64,000 bases of DNA, from NCBI GenBank assembly GCA_910586515.1, contig CAJUGL010000007.1:7011-71010 (forward strand). Direction: 5' to 3'. Numbering within the stretch: the first letter of the stretch is position 1; each line of letters begins with the position of its first letter. Shown here one piece after another: positions 7,584-16,102 of this stretch. The notes beneath the pieces were generated by a model, which saw only the letters and a list, made by a program, of their open reading frames with translations, was not told the DNA's origin and did no database searches. Made by a program: the position numbers and the translations under genes. The stretch comes from an uncultured Acetatifactor sp. (GTDB lineage Bacteria; Bacillota; Clostridia; Lachnospirales; Lachnospiraceae).

Positions 7584-8735
7584 ATGAATTTATCCGATTT
7601 AGCAAAAAATTCGCATATGCTACGAGGTTCGCTGGCCAAAAAGGGGTATATGCGCTGGTGGCATTCCTTCTCCGGAAAATGTCCGGAAACCGGAGAAATC
7701 AGAACCTTTTTCATCGAATTTTTTATCATCAATCCCGGTTTGGGAAGCAATGTCCCCATTCTGGGTCAGCATCCTTACTTCCGAAAACGGGGGATGAAAC
7801 CCTCCTATGTCATGATAAAGGCCGGCTCCTTTCCCGACCGGAACGGAGAGGGCGGAGTGCAGCTTCACGCCTTTTATCCGCTCTCGGCCCTGCAGGCTAC
7901 CGGCAGTCCCCTGATTATGCAGGTTCAGGGCGCGCCCGCCGAACATTGCCGGGCGGGAAATTGTTTATACAGCGAAGACAAGCTGACAGGCTTTGTGGAG
8001 GTGACTCCGGAAGAGGCCAGACACCGCTCCTATATGACGGACAGCGGATTCATGGAGTGGAATGTGGAAATACGTAAGGCCGTATCCTGCCATACGGGAA
8101 ATTGGTGCAAAAAGATCATGCAGACCCTTTGTTCTCTGGACAGTTATTGGCACGGCGAAGGAATACGCAGCTTTTTCCGGGGAAGCGTGACGCTCAACGG
8201 CACAGTCTATGAAGTAGAGCCTGAAAGCAGCTACGGCTATGCGGACAAACACTGGGGGAGAAATTTCAACAGACCCTGGTTCCAGTTCGCCTGCGGGAAG
8301 CTGGAGAGTCAGCGAACAGACAGGGAACTGCGCCATTCCGTGCTGGCCATAAACGGATTCTGCCCAAGGTTCCTCTGTTTCCCTCTGCGCAGCCGGCTGA
8401 TGCTGCAGCTGACCTACATGGGAGAGGATCTGGAATTTACCCGCTGCAAATGGGAGACGAAGGAGACCGGCCGAAGGTTCGTCTGGCATATACTTGCCCA
8501 GAACCAAAATACAGTGGTAAAGATTTCCGGCAGCTGCAACAAGGCGGAAATGCTGAATCTGCAATACGAAACCCCTGAGGGCAGGAAGCCGAAGCAGCCC
8601 CTGCGGGCAGGCTCCGGCGGAATCGGTTCAATACAGCTCTTTCGCAAAAATTCCGGCGCCAGAGAGCTTATGGACACCCTGACCCTGGGCAGCGCTCTCT
8701 GCATTTACCGCGGGGAAGCGCCCCTGCCCCGCTGA
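7584..8735 (+). CDS. Tocopherol cyclase family-like protein
   Basis: 383 residues from the ATG at 7584 (GGGATGG upstream; a weak ribosome site, so the start is less sure; M12 is an alternative). The pattern KKGYMRWWHSFSGKCPETGE, then a beta-rich body with SYGYADKHWGRNF at about 216-228, is what I associate with the tocopherol cyclase-like family (PF14249), here found without any tocopherol pathway. Members in anaerobic bacteria have no proven function; a lipid or terpenoid-binding beta-sandwich is the best guess. It has its own strong promoter, and its 3' end overlaps the convergent oxidoreductase gene by 31 bp. No signal peptide is visible. Confidence 0.6.
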   Translation: MNLSDLAKNSHMLRGSLAKKGYMRWWHSFSGKCPETGEIRTFFIEFFIINPGLGSNVPILGQHPYFRKRGMKPSYVMIKAGSFPDRNGEGGVQLHAFYPLSALQATGSPLIMQVQGAPAEHCRAGNCLYSEDKLTGFVEVTPEEARHRSYMTDSGFMEWNVEIRKAVSCHTGNWCKKIMQTLCSLDSYWHGEGIRSFFRGSVTLNGTVYEVEPESSYGYADKHWGRNFNRPWFQFACGKLESQRTDRELRHSVLAINGFCPRFLCFPLRSRLMLQLTYMGEDLEFTRCKWETKETGRRFVWHILAQNQNTVVKISGSCNKAEMLNLQYETPEGRKPKQPLRAGSGGIGSIQLFRKNSGARELMDTLTLGSALCIYRGEAPLPR

Positions 8736-9685
8736 GGCCAGGCATCCTCGTACATGGAAAACAGGGTCTCCATGGTGTTGGCTGCGTCGGACAGCGTAAA
8801 AAATTCCCCCTCATCATAAAAACGTTCGATCAGCCGCTCATGGCCGCTGCCCCAATAGGCTTTCCCCGCGGCGGCCGGCGCGTCTTCCGCTGTCAGCACA
8901 CCATCCACCCAGAGCTTCTGGTCTATATATCGGGCAATTCCGTTTTCAAAGAGAATCTCCAGGAAAGGCGCCGAGTTTTCTCCATAACCGTTTGTGGCGA
9001 AAAATGTCCCCCTGACTCCTCCTGCGAATTCCAGAGTGGCCGCCAGGGTATCCTCTACCTCAATGACTCCCTCCAGCGTATGGTTCGCCATACTTGCTCT
9101 TACTTTTTCCACATTTCCCACGATATAGCTGAAATAATCCAGCGTATGTACAGCCTGATTGATGAGGAGTCCTCCGCCCTCTGTCTCCCATTTTCCTCTC
9201 CAGCCGCCGCTCTCATAATAGGCCCTGTCACGGCTCCAGGTCAGAACCCCCCTGACTGCCCGCACAGCCCCCAGAGACTTCTCCTGCACCAGCCGCCTCA
9301 TTGCCTGCACACAGGGATTGAGCCTGTTCTGCAGAACGACACAGACCCTCTCCGAACCCGGATACGCTCTAAGCGCCTCCCATTCCTGCCTGGTTCTGGT
9401 AACCGGCTTTTCCGCCACCACATCTTTCCCTGCATCCAGCGCCTTTCGAATCATTTCGGCATGGAGATGGTGAGGCGTGCAGATATGAACGCAGTCTATT
9501 TCTCTGTCCGAGAGCATGGTATCATAGTCTTCATATTCCAGCACGCCGTACTGCTCCCTGCACAGCCTGCGCCTCTCCGGGTCCGTATCGCAGACCGCAT
9601 ACAGCCTGCCGCCCTTCGTCTTCTCCAACGCGACGGCGTGTATAGGTCCCACGGCCCCATATCCTGCAATACATACCTTCTTCAT
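8705..9685 (-). CDS. Gfo/Idh/MocA family oxidoreductase
   Basis: 326 residues. An N-terminal Rossmann fold (KKVCIAGYGAVGPIHA, then CTPHHLHAEM and AEKPVTR) binds NAD(P); the C-terminal half has the substrate-binding sheet with WETEGGGLLINQAVHTLDYF, including the usual His-x-x-Asp. The ATG at 9685 matches the family start; ATG at 9697 is also possible. It is the last gene of a four-gene run (epimerase, oxidoreductase, epimerase, oxidoreductase) divergent from AraC. Such enzymes oxidise a ring hydroxyl, often C3, of sugars or glycosides. The substrate is unknown. Confidence 0.88.
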   Translation of the reverse strand: MKKVCIAGYGAVGPIHAVALEKTKGGRLYAVCDTDPERRRLCREQYGVLEYEDYDTMLSDREIDCVHICTPHHLHAEMIRKALDAGKDVVAEKPVTRTRQEWEALRAYPGSERVCVVLQNRLNPCVQAMRRLVQEKSLGAVRAVRGVLTWSRDRAYYESGGWRGKWETEGGGLLINQAVHTLDYFSYIVGNVEKVRASMANHTLEGVIEVEDTLAATLEFAGGVRGTFFATNGYGENSAPFLEILFENGIARYIDQKLWVDGVLTAEDAPAAAGKAYWGSGHERLIERFYDEGEFFTLSDAANTMETLFSMYEDAWPQRGRGASPR

Positions 9686-9737
9686 GATTAAACCCATTCC
9701 TTTCCGTCCCGCTTATCCTCTAGGTGGTTTACCGGAC

Positions 9738-10502
9738 TCAGCAGAATCCCTTCTGCGCAAGATAATCATAGCTCATCTTCAGGGATTCGAAAGGACAGCG
9801 CCTGCATGTATCCTGCTCCACCAGAGCCCATTTCACTCCTGCCGCCTCACAGGTTTCGATAATGGCATCCCAATCCAGATTCCCCTGGCCGATCTCCGCC
9901 ATCTCCGTCGTGTTATCCGTATTCGCCTTCAAATCCTTGAAATGCACCGCCATGGTTCTGTTCCCCAGACGTTTCAGGAAAGCCGCCGGGTCCATTCCCC
10001 CAACCTGAAGCCAGTAAGTATCCGTAATGAAGCGAAAGGCATCCGCGTCCGTCTCCTGAATTAGGCGATCCATTATGTATCTGCCCTCCACCCTGGCAAA
10101 CTCAAACGCATGATTGTGGTAGCCAAAGTAAAATCCTTCCTCCCGCAGTCTAAGCGCGGCCTCATTGGCCTCCCGGATAAATCTGCTCAGCGCTTCCCCG
10201 CTCTCCCTGGCCCATCCCGGCATTGCTCCCACGCCGCATAACGTACAGCCTAAAGTGCGGTTATAATCCATAATTTCTTCCAGATTGTTCTGAAAATCGT
10301 CAAAACTTCTGTGCGTGGTCACCACTTCCAGGCCGTACCTGTCCAGCACTTCCCTCATCTCTCCGGCTCCCAGAGGAGTTCCCGAAATCTGTACGATCTT
10401 GTAGCCTGTCTCTTTTATCTTTCTGCAGCTCTCCTCAAAGTCCCGGATCGTCCCGGTATACTCTCTTATCGTATAATATTGCGCGCCGATTCGCTTATCC
10501 AT
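9738..10502 (-). CDS. Sugar phosphate isomerase/epimerase family protein
   Basis: 254 residues from the ATG at 10502, which has AGGAGAGAGAT upstream. A xylose-isomerase-like TIM barrel (PF01261): GAQYYTIREYTGTIRDFE at the start, YFGYHNHAFEF near 140, FITDTYWLQVGG, HFKDLK, and EIGQGNLDWDAI near the end supply the usual metal-binding Glu, Asp, His and Glu residues. It sits between the two Gfo-type genes (52 bp and 69 bp gaps). With them it may epimerise, isomerise or eliminate from a keto-sugar. The substrate is not predictable. Confidence 0.85.
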   Translation of the reverse strand: MDKRIGAQYYTIREYTGTIRDFEESCRKIKETGYKIVQISGTPLGAGEMREVLDRYGLEVVTTHRSFDDFQNNLEEIMDYNRTLGCTLCGVGAMPGWARESGEALSRFIREANEAALRLREEGFYFGYHNHAFEFARVEGRYIMDRLIQETDADAFRFITDTYWLQVGGMDPAAFLKRLGNRTMAVHFKDLKANTDNTTEMAEIGQGNLDWDAIIETCEAAGVKWALVEQDTCRRCPFESLKMSYDYLAQKGFC

Positions 10503-10571
10503 ATCTCTCTCCTGTTCCGCATCCTTCCCGGAATGCCTTTTCGTCAATTGACTGTTGTTCCCGATTGCCTT

Positions 10572-11741
10572 TTAATAGGTCTTGCTGTTGTCCACCACTA
10601 CCTGGGATTCCTTTTTTACCTTTGTGGAAGTACGAATTTTTTCCTGCAGAAGCTGGTAAAATCTCTCGTCCGGGAAATTCTTCACATCCACAGTCTCCCC
10701 TGTCCACGCGCTCAAATGAATGGCATTGGAGATAGTCAGCCCCAGAATGCCTTCCTCGCCGCCTGCCAGAAGCTTCGTTCCTCTGAGCACTGCCGAGGCA
10801 AAATTGTTCAGGATCCCCACATGCTGAGGTCCTCCGGAAAAGTCCGCGGGAATATTGCACTCCCAGCACTCCGGTTTTCCGAAAGGTTCCGTATTGATCT
10901 TATTGTGCTCCCTCTCCGATATCACATTCCTGTAGAAAGTAATCCGATTTTTTTCCACTACCACCTTGCCCATGTCGCAGGCGATTTCCAGCCTGTTTGT
11001 GCCCGGCGCTTCCCCTGTGGAGGTAATGTATTCCCCTGTGGTTCCGTTATCGTATTCAAAATACGCCATCACATCGTCTTCCACTTCGATGTCGTAATAT
11101 TTTCCAAAACTTGCCCGGGCATAGATCCTGTCCGGCATGCCGAACATCCACTGCCAGAGATCCAGCTGGTGGGGGTTCTGGTTGATCAGCGCGCCGCCTC
11201 CCTCTGTCTTCCAGGCGGAACGCCATGTGCTGCTGTCATGATAGGCCTGCGGCCGATACCAGTCCGTGATAATCCAGGTAATTCTTTTGATCCTGCCCAG
11301 TTCGCCCCTGCGGACCATTTCCCGCAGCTTCTGATACACGGGATTCGTGCGCTGGTTATACATGATCCCGAACTTTATGCCGGACTGAGCCGCCAGCGCG
11401 GCTGCGTCGTTCATCTCCCGCACCTGCTTCGTATATACTCCCGCAGGCTTCTCCGTGATCACATGCAGCCCCTGCCGAAACGCCTGCCGGGCAAGCTCCG
11501 GATGATCATAATGGGGCGTGGCAATAATGACCGCATCGCAGAGTCCGCTGCGGAACATCTCCCCTGCCTCCCCGAATATCGGTATCTGAGGATACTGCTG
11601 CCGGAATGCCTCCTGCCTTTGGGGCGAAGTATCACAGACTGCCCCCAGCACCATGTCCGGCACCCTGCCTTCCATCACACTGCTTACATGGCCGGTTCCC
11701 ATATTTCCGTACCCGATTACACCCAATCTCACTTTTTCCAT
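10572..11741 (-). CDS. Gfo/Idh/MocA family oxidoreductase
   Basis: 389 residues from the ATG at 11741 (AGGAGG 11 bp upstream). MEKVRLGVIGYGNMGTGH opens the NAD(P)-binding fold; IIATPHYDHPELA and ITEKPAGVYTKQV follow. The second domain carries WKTEGGGALINQNPHQLDLW, with the family's catalytic His. It is longer than its neighbour at 8705-9685 and only distantly similar, so the pair probably acts on different substrates or steps. The upstream in-frame extension to 11906 includes a dispersed repeat and is rejected. Confidence 0.88.
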   Translation of the reverse strand: MEKVRLGVIGYGNMGTGHVSSVMEGRVPDMVLGAVCDTSPQRQEAFRQQYPQIPIFGEAGEMFRSGLCDAVIIATPHYDHPELARQAFRQGLHVITEKPAGVYTKQVREMNDAAALAAQSGIKFGIMYNQRTNPVYQKLREMVRRGELGRIKRITWIITDWYRPQAYHDSSTWRSAWKTEGGGALINQNPHQLDLWQWMFGMPDRIYARASFGKYYDIEVEDDVMAYFEYDNGTTGEYITSTGEAPGTNRLEIACDMGKVVVEKNRITFYRNVISEREHNKINTEPFGKPECWECNIPADFSGGPQHVGILNNFASAVLRGTKLLAGGEEGILGLTISNAIHLSAWTGETVDVKNFPDERFYQLLQEKIRTSTKVKKESQVVVDNSKTY

Positions 11742-11885
11742 TTTCTTCAGCTCCTCCTGCTCTATGATTCCCAGCCTCCGGTACTCTCTACTCTCCATTT
11801 TACCGGACTTCCGGGGTTCCCGTTTACGGATTTCTCCGCCCGACTGCTGTTTTCCAAAAAATCCCGGCGCTGTCTCGGGTTTCCC

Positions 11886-11922
11886 TGCAAATACGCACGA
11901 AAACACCCCGCGAAGGCGCCTC
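11886..11922. repeat. Dispersed repeat, copy 1 (second copy at 45521-45557)
   Basis: TGCAAATACGCACGAAAACA followed by CCCCGCGAAGGC matches 45521-45557 (TGCAAAATGCGCACGAAAAC, then ACTTCGCGGAGGC), including an exact 13-bp CGCACGAAAACAC. Both copies are intergenic; this one lies between the second epimerase and the second oxidoreductase. Confidence 0.6.
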
Positions 11923-11927
11923 CGGCC

Positions 11928-12803
11928 CTACAGAATCCTCTCCAGTATATCCTCCAGCGCACGGTATGCCAACGTAAAGGTTCCCTCGCCGCCCTGAGGA
12001 AGATCCTGCATCTTTCCGCCCAGTTCCAGCCCCTCCAGACCCGCAAAGCTGCCCAGATGCGGTTCCAGGCTCAGAAAGCCGCTGTACCCTCCATTCAGCA
12101 GGTCTTTCAGCACCTGTTCCACATTTCCGTCTCCCGCTCCCGCAGGCACCACTCTGCCGTCCTCCCAAACGGCATCCTTTATATGTACATAGGCGATATG
12201 CTCTTTCAGTCTTTCCGCCGCCTTAATCGTATCCTCGCCGCACTGGACGAAATTGGCCGGATCAAAAACCGCCCGAAAATGTCCGCAGCCCAGCTCCCTC
12301 ATCAAATCCGCGCAGCGCTCTGCCGTATCTCCGTATATATCCTTCTCGTTCTCGTGGAGCAGCACAATATCCGCTTCCCGGGCATACTCGATCATCCTGC
12401 TCAGGCGAAGGAGTACCTCGGCTCTCTCCTCACCGGTCCATTCCGTCTCACTGCCCTCCCCTGAAGCAATCCCGCCGCGGTAAAAACTGAACATTCTGAT
12501 ATATCCGGCCTCCAGCGTTTTGGCAATGTCCACCACCCGCTTAAACAGCAGAAAATGCTCCTCAAAATCCTCGTCAAGCTTCACCTTGCCGATAGGGGAG
12601 CCTATGGAGGATGCCCTGATCTCCCATTCGTCCATCTTTCTCTTCAGGTCCGCCGCCTCCTGCCCGGAAAGGCGGGCTATGTTTTTCCCGTCAATTCCCC
12701 TGGGTTCGAAGTAACCTATGCCCAATTTCTTCAAAACGCTGAACTGTCCCTCTATATTTTCTGTTATTTCGTCCGAAAATCCACTTATTTTGGAATATTG
12801 CAT
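11928..12803 (-). CDS. Sugar phosphate isomerase/epimerase family protein
   Basis: 291 residues from the ATG at 12803 with GGGAG 8 bp upstream. A TIM barrel of the AP-endonuclease-2 type: KISGFSDEITENIEGQF at the N-terminus, YIRMFSFYRGG near 100, IVLLHENEKDIYGDTAE (metal Glu), AVFDPANFVQCGED (metal Asp), YVHIKDA (His) and LSLEPHLG near the C-terminus (Glu). It is the first gene of the AraC-divergent operon. Relatives include 3-keto-sugar and inosose enzymes; the exact reaction is unknown. Confidence 0.85.
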   Translation of the reverse strand: MQYSKISGFSDEITENIEGQFSVLKKLGIGYFEPRGIDGKNIARLSGQEAADLKRKMDEWEIRASSIGSPIGKVKLDEDFEEHFLLFKRVVDIAKTLEAGYIRMFSFYRGGIASGEGSETEWTGEERAEVLLRLSRMIEYAREADIVLLHENEKDIYGDTAERCADLMRELGCGHFRAVFDPANFVQCGEDTIKAAERLKEHIAYVHIKDAVWEDGRVVPAGAGDGNVEQVLKDLLNGGYSGFLSLEPHLGSFAGLEGLELGGKMQDLPQGGEGTFTLAYRALEDILERIL

Positions 12804-12863
12804 CAGTCTTCTCCCTTTCGAAAACCAGCCGTCCGTTCCGCCAGACTGTCTCTTTTTCTCATC

Positions 12864-12892
12864 ATAATACATCCTTTTTCCAAAAACCAGAT
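12864..12892 (-). promoter_or_regulatory. Promoter of the oxidoreductase/epimerase operon
   Basis: Minus-strand -10 TATTAT (12864-12869) lies 17 bp from a poor -35, ATCTGG (12887-12892). A weak -35 abutting an AraC-type direct repeat fits an activator-dependent promoter. Confidence 0.5.
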
Positions 12893-12893
12893 T

Positions 12894-12923
12894 ATTTCTT
12901 GCAAAAAACATTGCATTTCTTGC
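12894..12923. promoter_or_regulatory. Candidate AraC-type operator: direct repeat with 21-bp period
   Basis: ATTTCTTGC occurs at 12894-12902 and again at 12915-12923, exactly 21 bp (two helical turns) apart. On the minus strand it ends 1 bp upstream of the operon -35. AraC-family proteins typically bind such tandem half-sites, and the divergent AraC gene starts 55 bp away. Confidence 0.6.
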
Positions 12924-12978
12924 TCTTTTAATGCAAAATAAAAAAAACGCTCTTACAGCGAATTTAAGGAGGTTCCCC

Positions 12979-13779
12979 ATGGAATCCAGTTTTTCGATTG
13001 CCGAGTCCTATACGCCTGCCCCCACCAACGCCCATTTTCAGCTCCACAATCACGATGACTATGAAATCCTCCTGTTTTTGGCCGGAGATGCCAGATATGT
13101 AGTGGAAGACAAGGTATACACCCTTGAACCAGGAGATCTCATCCTGATCAGAAAACATGAATTTCACCGCATCTATCACAACAGCTCTTCTCCCTACAGG
13201 AGAGTGGTGCTGATGGTCTCTCCGTCCTTTTTTCAGGAAAACGCCTGTCCGGACTATGAGGCCCAGTTTCTGAACGTCCCACCTGACATGGGGCACAAAA
13301 TATCCGCGGACACGGTACGTTCCTGCGGTCTGTACGATGCCTTTGCGCGTTATAAAAAGTACGGGAAAAACAGTCCCCAGCCCTTCGAAAATCCGGTTTT
13401 AAAATCAGTGATTGTCGAAATACTGTATTTGATAAATCAGGTGAGCAATTTTTCCGCCTCGGACATTTCCGCCGGCCCTGTCAAATCCGTTATCCTGTAC
13501 CTGAACAGTCACTTTGACCGGACGGTAACCCTGGACAGTCTTCAGGAAAAGTTTTTCATCTCCAAATATTACCTCTGCCGGGAATTCCGCAAGGCCACCG
13601 GGCTCACCGTTCACGAGTATATCCGGCGCAAAAGGCTGACTATGGTCCGGGAACTGCGTTCCCGGGGAATGCGCATCTGCGATGCCGCCCTGGAAGCGGG
13701 ATTCCGCGACTATTCTTCTTTTTACAGAGCATTCCAAAAAGAATACGGCATACCTCCCCGCAGCGACAATCTCCTTTGA
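12979..13779 (+). CDS. AraC family transcriptional regulator
   Basis: 266 residues from the ATG at 12979, preceded by AAGGAGG at 7 bp. The N-terminal cupin (HFQLHNHDDYEILLFLAGDA, then TLEPGDLILIRKHEFHR) should bind the inducer; the C-terminal pair of helix-turn-helix motifs runs from about 160 (TLDSLQEKFFISKYYLCREF and ICDAALEAGFRDYSSFYRAF). It is divergent from the oxidoreductase/epimerase operon and probably activates it through the repeat at 12894-12923. TTGCAT (12911) and CAAAAT (12934) with a 17-bp spacer could be its own promoter, overlapping that site and allowing autoregulation. Confidence 0.9.
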   Translation: MESSFSIAESYTPAPTNAHFQLHNHDDYEILLFLAGDARYVVEDKVYTLEPGDLILIRKHEFHRIYHNSSSPYRRVVLMVSPSFFQENACPDYEAQFLNVPPDMGHKISADTVRSCGLYDAFARYKKYGKNSPQPFENPVLKSVIVEILYLINQVSNFSASDISAGPVKSVILYLNSHFDRTVTLDSLQEKFFISKYYLCREFRKATGLTVHEYIRRKRLTMVRELRSRGMRICDAALEAGFRDYSSFYRAFQKEYGIPPRSDNLL

Positions 13780-13785
13780 TCCTGA

Positions 13786-14631
13786 TCACTTCGGCGATCT
13801 CCTGAGCGGACAATTGGACAGGGATACCCTTCCCGCCAATCCGCCCAGACCATTGTCCCTGAGATAATCCTGGAGAATGGACCCTGACTGGGTAGATTCC
13901 GGTCCGATGATGATCTCCGCCACCAAATCCTCCAGTCCCGCGCCGATCTCTCCGCACATGTCCTTAAGATTCAGAGGATAATATTTCTTGATCCTCTCCG
14001 CCGTGATATGGTAGCAGGGCTGAATGTCCAAGGTCTCTTTCACCAGCGGGGATACCACCAGCCGCACCTCCCTCTCGGAGAGAAAAGAAGGATGCTTGAA
14101 GGCCGCGGAACAGCTCCAGGCATAATCCATGGCCCTCTTGATATCCGGACTGTCCGGCAGTAATTCCTCCTTCTTTTTCACCAGACGGTAGAAAACCCTG
14201 GTCAGATTATGCGCCGCCATATCGTCCTGATAATATACCGTCTGCAGAGACAACGGCCCCCTTGCCATCCTCTGCAGATGTTTTCCCTGAAAGGCAATGC
14301 ACACTCCTCTGCCTTTGTTTCCGTATCTCTCCCACTGTGCCGCATCATCCCGGTACAGTGAGAAACAGGCCGCGTACGCGGAATAAGTAAACTCCTGCTT
14401 CAGTTCCTCCCGAAACAGCTCCCGCACCGCCTCCGCCCGCCCCTCATCTCCCTCACTCTCCAGCCTCCCGGCAACCGCATCGCATAAACCGCTCATAAAA
14501 TAACGCATTTCCGCAGCATCGTTCATGTTCAGGATATTGTTCACCCTCAGCTGAGCGGACCGAAGTATTCCGTCCAGAGCCTGAAAGTCCGTATAATGAT
14601 ACAATATGTGATTTTCATATTCTCTGCCCAT
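13786..14631 (-). CDS. DUF2971 family protein
   Basis: 281 residues from the ATG at 14631 with GGAGG 8 bp upstream. The start ILYHYTDFQALDGILRSAQLR and following VNNILNMNDAAEMRYF, then CFSLYRDDAAQWERYGNKGRGVCIAF and KHPSFLSEREVRLVV, are the pattern I recognise as DUF2971. The opening HYT...LRS strand resembles folds of the ADP-ribosyltransferase/RNA 2'-phosphotransferase type, but no activity is established. It is a single gene, convergent with AraC (6-bp gap) and divergent from aroA. Nothing nearby suggests a defence island. Confidence 0.75.
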   Translation of the reverse strand: MGREYENHILYHYTDFQALDGILRSAQLRVNNILNMNDAAEMRYFMSGLCDAVAGRLESEGDEGRAEAVRELFREELKQEFTYSAYAACFSLYRDDAAQWERYGNKGRGVCIAFQGKHLQRMARGPLSLQTVYYQDDMAAHNLTRVFYRLVKKKEELLPDSPDIKRAMDYAWSCSAAFKHPSFLSEREVRLVVSPLVKETLDIQPCYHITAERIKKYYPLNLKDMCGEIGAGLEDLVAEIIIGPESTQSGSILQDYLRDNGLGGLAGRVSLSNCPLRRSPK

Positions 14632-14654
14632 AAAGAATCCTCCCGATTTAACTA

Positions 14655-14683
14655 TTGTCATTACGGCAATTTTTATGTATACT
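14655..14683 (+). promoter_or_regulatory. Promoter of aroA
   Basis: TTGTCA (14655-14660), 17-bp spacer, TATACT (14678-14683). An overlapping minus-strand promoter (TTGTCT at 14693-14698, TAAAAA at 14670-14675, 17 bp) may serve the DUF2971 gene. Confidence 0.65.
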
Positions 14684-14763
14684 GACTTAAAAAGACAATC
14701 CCGCAGGCAAAATGCCCGCAGGATACCTGACCCGGATATGCTTAATCAGCTGAGGAGAAAATC

Positions 14764-16086
14764 ATGATAAACGAAAATACGTACTCTGTTCCTTTTCTTT
14801 ACGACAAACTGCAGAAGAGCCGCGCTGTGAAGACGCTGGAGATCAGCGTGCCCGGCTCCAAAAGCATCACCAACCGCGCCCTGCTTCTGGCTACTCTGGC
14901 CGAAGGCGCCTCCACTCTGCGCGGGGTCCTCTTTTCCGACGATTCCCGACATTTCCTGAAATGTATTCAGGACCTGGGCTTTGTAACCGAAACGGACGAG
15001 GCCCAACGCCTCATCACCGTGGAAGGCCTTGGAGGGAGAATACCGCTTTCCGAGGCTGTCCAGTACGTGGGCAGCGCCGGAACAGCCGCCCGTTTTCTCA
15101 CCGCCTATCTGGGCCTTTCCCATGGCGTATACCATATGGATGCCTCGGAACAGATGCGCAGGCGCCCAATGGCCCCTCTTCTATGCGCTCTGGAAGAGCT
15201 GGGCTGCGAAGTCCTCTATGAACCCGGAGCGCCCCGGGGACATTTTCCCTTTACGCTCCGTGGGCACGGCTTCCGAAAGGACCGCATCGCCGTCAACATT
15301 GACGGGAGCAGCCAGTTTTTAAGCGCCCTGCTCATCTCCTCCTGCCTGTGCGGAAAAGACTTCACCACCTGCATAGAGGGAACACATGGCATGGCCTATA
15401 TCCGCATGACCCTGAAAATGATGGCCCAGTTCGGCGTAACGGCGGAGCAGCTTTCGGAAGATACGTTTCTGACCAGAGCCGGACAGCATTACCGCCCCAT
15501 GGACTACCCGGTGGAACCGGATGCCTCCGCAGCATGCTATTTCTACGCCATGTGTCCGCTGCTGAACATTCCCGTACTGGTGGAGCATGTGCATTTTCAT
15601 TCTCTCCAGGGAGATGTGAATTTCCTCCGCATACTGGAAAAAATGGGCTGTTCCGCCGCCGACACCCCCCGCGGCATTCTCCTGACTCCTCCCCCTGAGG
15701 GACGCTTTCACGGTATCACGGTGAACATGTCTGCCTGTTCCGATCAAGCCATCACCCTGGCAGCCATCGCGCCCTTTGCAGACAGTCCCACCACCATCAC
15801 CGGTATAGGACATATCCGCTTTCAGGAGAGCGACAGAATTGCCGCCATGGCCGCGGAACTGAAACGGATGGGCATCCGCTGCAGAGAAGAGAAGGACAGT
15901 ATCACCGTCTACCCGGGCCGCCCTTCTCCCGCAGCGCTGAAAACCTACGACGATCATCGCATGGCCATGGGTTTTGCCCTGACAGGTCTGCGCAGCCCAG
16001 GCATCGTAATCTCCGATCCCGGCTGTTGCCGCAAGACTTTCGAGGACTATTTTGAGAAACTGGATCAGATCGCAAAATGGTGCTGA
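14764..16086 (+). CDS. aroA: 3-phosphoshikimate 1-carboxyvinyltransferase (EPSP synthase)
   Basis: 440 residues, preceded by GAGGAGAAAATC. It transfers enolpyruvate from PEP to shikimate 3-phosphate in the aromatic amino acid pathway. Family motifs are clear: SVPGSKSITNRALLLATLA at the N-terminus (Lys and Ser binding shikimate phosphate), GSAGTAARFLTAYL near 101, SSQFLSALL near 181, RFQESDRI near 350 and YDDHRMAMGFAL near 395. Length is normal. It stands alone here, with no other shikimate gene in view, and is convergent with the hemerythrin-fusion gene (16-bp gap). Confidence 0.95.
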   Translation: MINENTYSVPFLYDKLQKSRAVKTLEISVPGSKSITNRALLLATLAEGASTLRGVLFSDDSRHFLKCIQDLGFVTETDEAQRLITVEGLGGRIPLSEAVQYVGSAGTAARFLTAYLGLSHGVYHMDASEQMRRRPMAPLLCALEELGCEVLYEPGAPRGHFPFTLRGHGFRKDRIAVNIDGSSQFLSALLISSCLCGKDFTTCIEGTHGMAYIRMTLKMMAQFGVTAEQLSEDTFLTRAGQHYRPMDYPVEPDASAACYFYAMCPLLNIPVLVEHVHFHSLQGDVNFLRILEKMGCSAADTPRGILLTPPPEGRFHGITVNMSACSDQAITLAAIAPFADSPTTITGIGHIRFQESDRIAAMAAELKRMGIRCREEKDSITVYPGRPSPAALKTYDDHRMAMGFALTGLRSPGIVISDPGCCRKTFEDYFEKLDQIAKWC

Positions 16087-16102
16087 TGATCCTCTCTCTT
16101 CC

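Noticed and set aside
10311..12464. 717-codon open frame on the plus strand
   Set aside because: It is antisense to three well-supported minus-strand genes, has no domain pattern and no ribosome site, and arises from their codon bias.
13786..14631. DUF2971 gene as part of a defence or toxin-antitoxin island
   Set aside because: Neighbours are aroA and a sugar-operon regulator; no partner gene or mobile signature is seen.
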